DNA from: DASYLJ01 sp964432595
Lineage (GTDB): Bacteria > Desulfobacterota > Binatia > DP-6
NCBI GenBank assembly: GCA_964432595.1
Contig: CAYSOF010000017.1
Location: 76,261-140,260 of the forward strand
DNA length: 64,000 nucleotides
Direction of reading: 5' to 3'
Shown here: in pieces, positions 63,118 through 64,000 of the stretch
Numbering within the stretch: position 1 is the first letter of the stretch
Layout of the letters: each line of letters starts with the position of its first letter
The notes under the pieces: model-generated
The model's database searches: none
What the model saw: only the letters and a program-made list of their open reading frames with translations
What the model was told of the DNA's origin: nothing
Made by a program: the position numbers and the translations under genes

Positions 63118-63784
63118 GTCGACGATGGGCGTCGTCTAAGCCGTCGAGGCTTGAGGCGACCTGCCGGAGCCCGGTGATCGGTGCGCGGCCGCTCAATCGG
63201 AGTGCGGCCGGCGATGGCCTCGGTGCCCACCCAGTGGCGGCGCGCCGGAGAGCGGTAGGGCTCCGCATGGGCCGACTCGCGCAGCAGCATTCGGCGTTGC
63301 CGTTCGAGCGCGGGGTGTACGGCGCGTACGGAGATGTGCGGCAAAGGCCTTGGAGCGGTAGGCTGAGCCGCGTTGTGGTCATCGACCCGCTGAATGACCA
63401 CTCCGCGGCGGACCCGGCGGCGGCACGCGCTATCGTCCCGCTGCGCGCTCGTCCGCGGCTCGTCGATCGGGACGTGGACGTGCTCCGACCAGCGCGCCCA
63501 CGCGCGTCGAGCGGTCGCCGTGGATGCGGTGGATGCGGTGGCCGACACCTGCGATGCAGGCCAGCGCCTTCGTGTCCAGATGCAGTAGCTCCGGGCGGCT
63601 CGTGCTCGTAGCGGGAAACGGGGCTGGGCGACGTCGCCAGCGGCAACGGTCCGAGCCCCTGGCGGCGATGGACGCGCCCGGCGGTCGCCCGCGGGATGCC
63701 CCTGCGGGTCGCGACGGCGGGCCCGCTCACGCGTTGCGCTCGCAACTTGCCGATCGAGCGCTCCCGCCGCGATCGCCCACCCAT
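63118..63784 (-). pseudogene. Decayed IS481-family transposase
   Basis: Read on the minus strand, IS481-like fragments occur in order but in different frames: GKLRAQRVSGPAVATRRGIP and GRVHRRQGLGPL (helix-turn-helix part), YEHEPP, then LLHLDTKALACIAGVGHRIH with the first catalytic Asp, WSEHVHVPIDEPRT, PYTPRSNGNAE with the Glu of DDE, MLLRESAHAEPYRSPARR, and ALRLSGRAPITGL. At least four frame changes separate them and the N-terminal region is incomplete, so it cannot be active. It marks an old insertion at the right edge of the glycan region. No clear terminal inverted repeats are visible in the window. Confidence 0.8.
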
Positions 63785-64000
63785 CGGCCGGACGCAGCTC
63801 AGGGCTCTCCGCTGCTCATCGTGGCGACTTGCGGACGGACCAGGTCAATGGCCCGCGTCCGCTGCCGCTCAGCCTCGATTCAGGACGGCCCCGAACCTGG
63901 CGGCGCTATGGTGTGGCCATGGGCAGCCGGGTCGCGCGTGCCAGGTGCGGATTCCGACGAAGGCGGACACGCGGTCCGAGCGATGGCGAGCACGTGGTCC
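63785..64000. other. No gene seen
   Basis: About 216 bp upstream of the transposase remnant on its strand. It could hold the lost transposase N-terminus or the 5' end of a gene outside the window. I see no open reading frame, repeat or RNA that I can support. Confidence 0.4.

Overview
This window is very GC-rich, gene-dense bacterial DNA. It is almost entirely a cell-envelope glycan, lipid-carrier and surface-modification region. The likely host is a deltaproteobacteria-like, soil-type Gram-negative (Binatota, Desulfobacterota or Myxococcota-like). That is an inference from base composition, the secreted Thr-rich proteins with a CGNG...EECD Cys motif, and the large number of polytopic GT-C-like proteins. 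No rRNA, tRNA or taxonomic marker is present, so the phylum is not proven.

Layout. (i) 1-4.5 kb: two facing MBOAT O-acyltransferases (the first cut by the window edge), a GT-C-like membrane protein with a C-terminal discoidin-like domain, and a polyprenyl-phosphate-mannose-synthase-like GT2. (ii) 4.5-8.6 kb: a small non-glycan island. It holds a SARP/BTAD-hydrolase-cyclase fusion regulator diverging from an AurF-like diiron protein and an OsmC-like protein, then a 159-bp palindromic MITE-like element. (iii) 8.6-15.8 kb, minus strand: an operon of three polytopic membrane proteins and a B12-binding radical SAM enzyme. (iv) 16.1-26.8 kb, plus strand: eight tightly packed genes (membrane-anchored heptosyltransferase-like GT9, NAD-dependent epimerase, LPG-synthase-like/methyltransferase fusion, YfhO-like protein, GT2, radical SAM/SPASM enzyme, GT39-like protein, FkbM methyltransferase). 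(v) 26.8-36.9 kb: two tandem YfhO-like paralogues, three further methyltransferase or GT2 genes, another GT-C-like protein and a sulfatase-like lipoprotein. (vi) 37-47.4 kb: a membrane spermidine-synthase-like protein, two more sulfatase-like enzymes, a methyltransferase and a GT-C/HEAT-repeat fusion. (vii) 47.5-50.8 kb: an overlapping acyltransferase-dprE2-dprE1 trio, which predicts epimerisation of polyprenyl-phosphoryl ribose to arabinose. (viii) 50.7-58.4 kb: a flippase, a GT-C-like protein, a cupin, gmd, an ATP-grasp/tyrosine-phosphatase fusion and a GT4. (ix) 58.6-63.1 kb: two secreted Thr-rich proteins that share a C-terminal domain, each followed by a strong terminator. (x) 63.1-63.8 kb: a decayed IS481-type transposase.

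How it may work together (inference). GT2 enzymes and DprE1/DprE2 make polyprenyl-phosphate sugars. About eleven polytopic GT-C or YfhO-like proteins transfer them on the outer face of the membrane. MBOAT, acyltransferase-3, methyltransferase and phosphotransferase-like enzymes decorate the product, and a flippase exports it. The two radical SAM enzymes suggest unusual chemistry on the sugar or lipid. Several promoters share a -35/-10 pair with an 18-bp spacer and a TAG-type -10, and some sit so close to the start codon that the transcripts may be leaderless.
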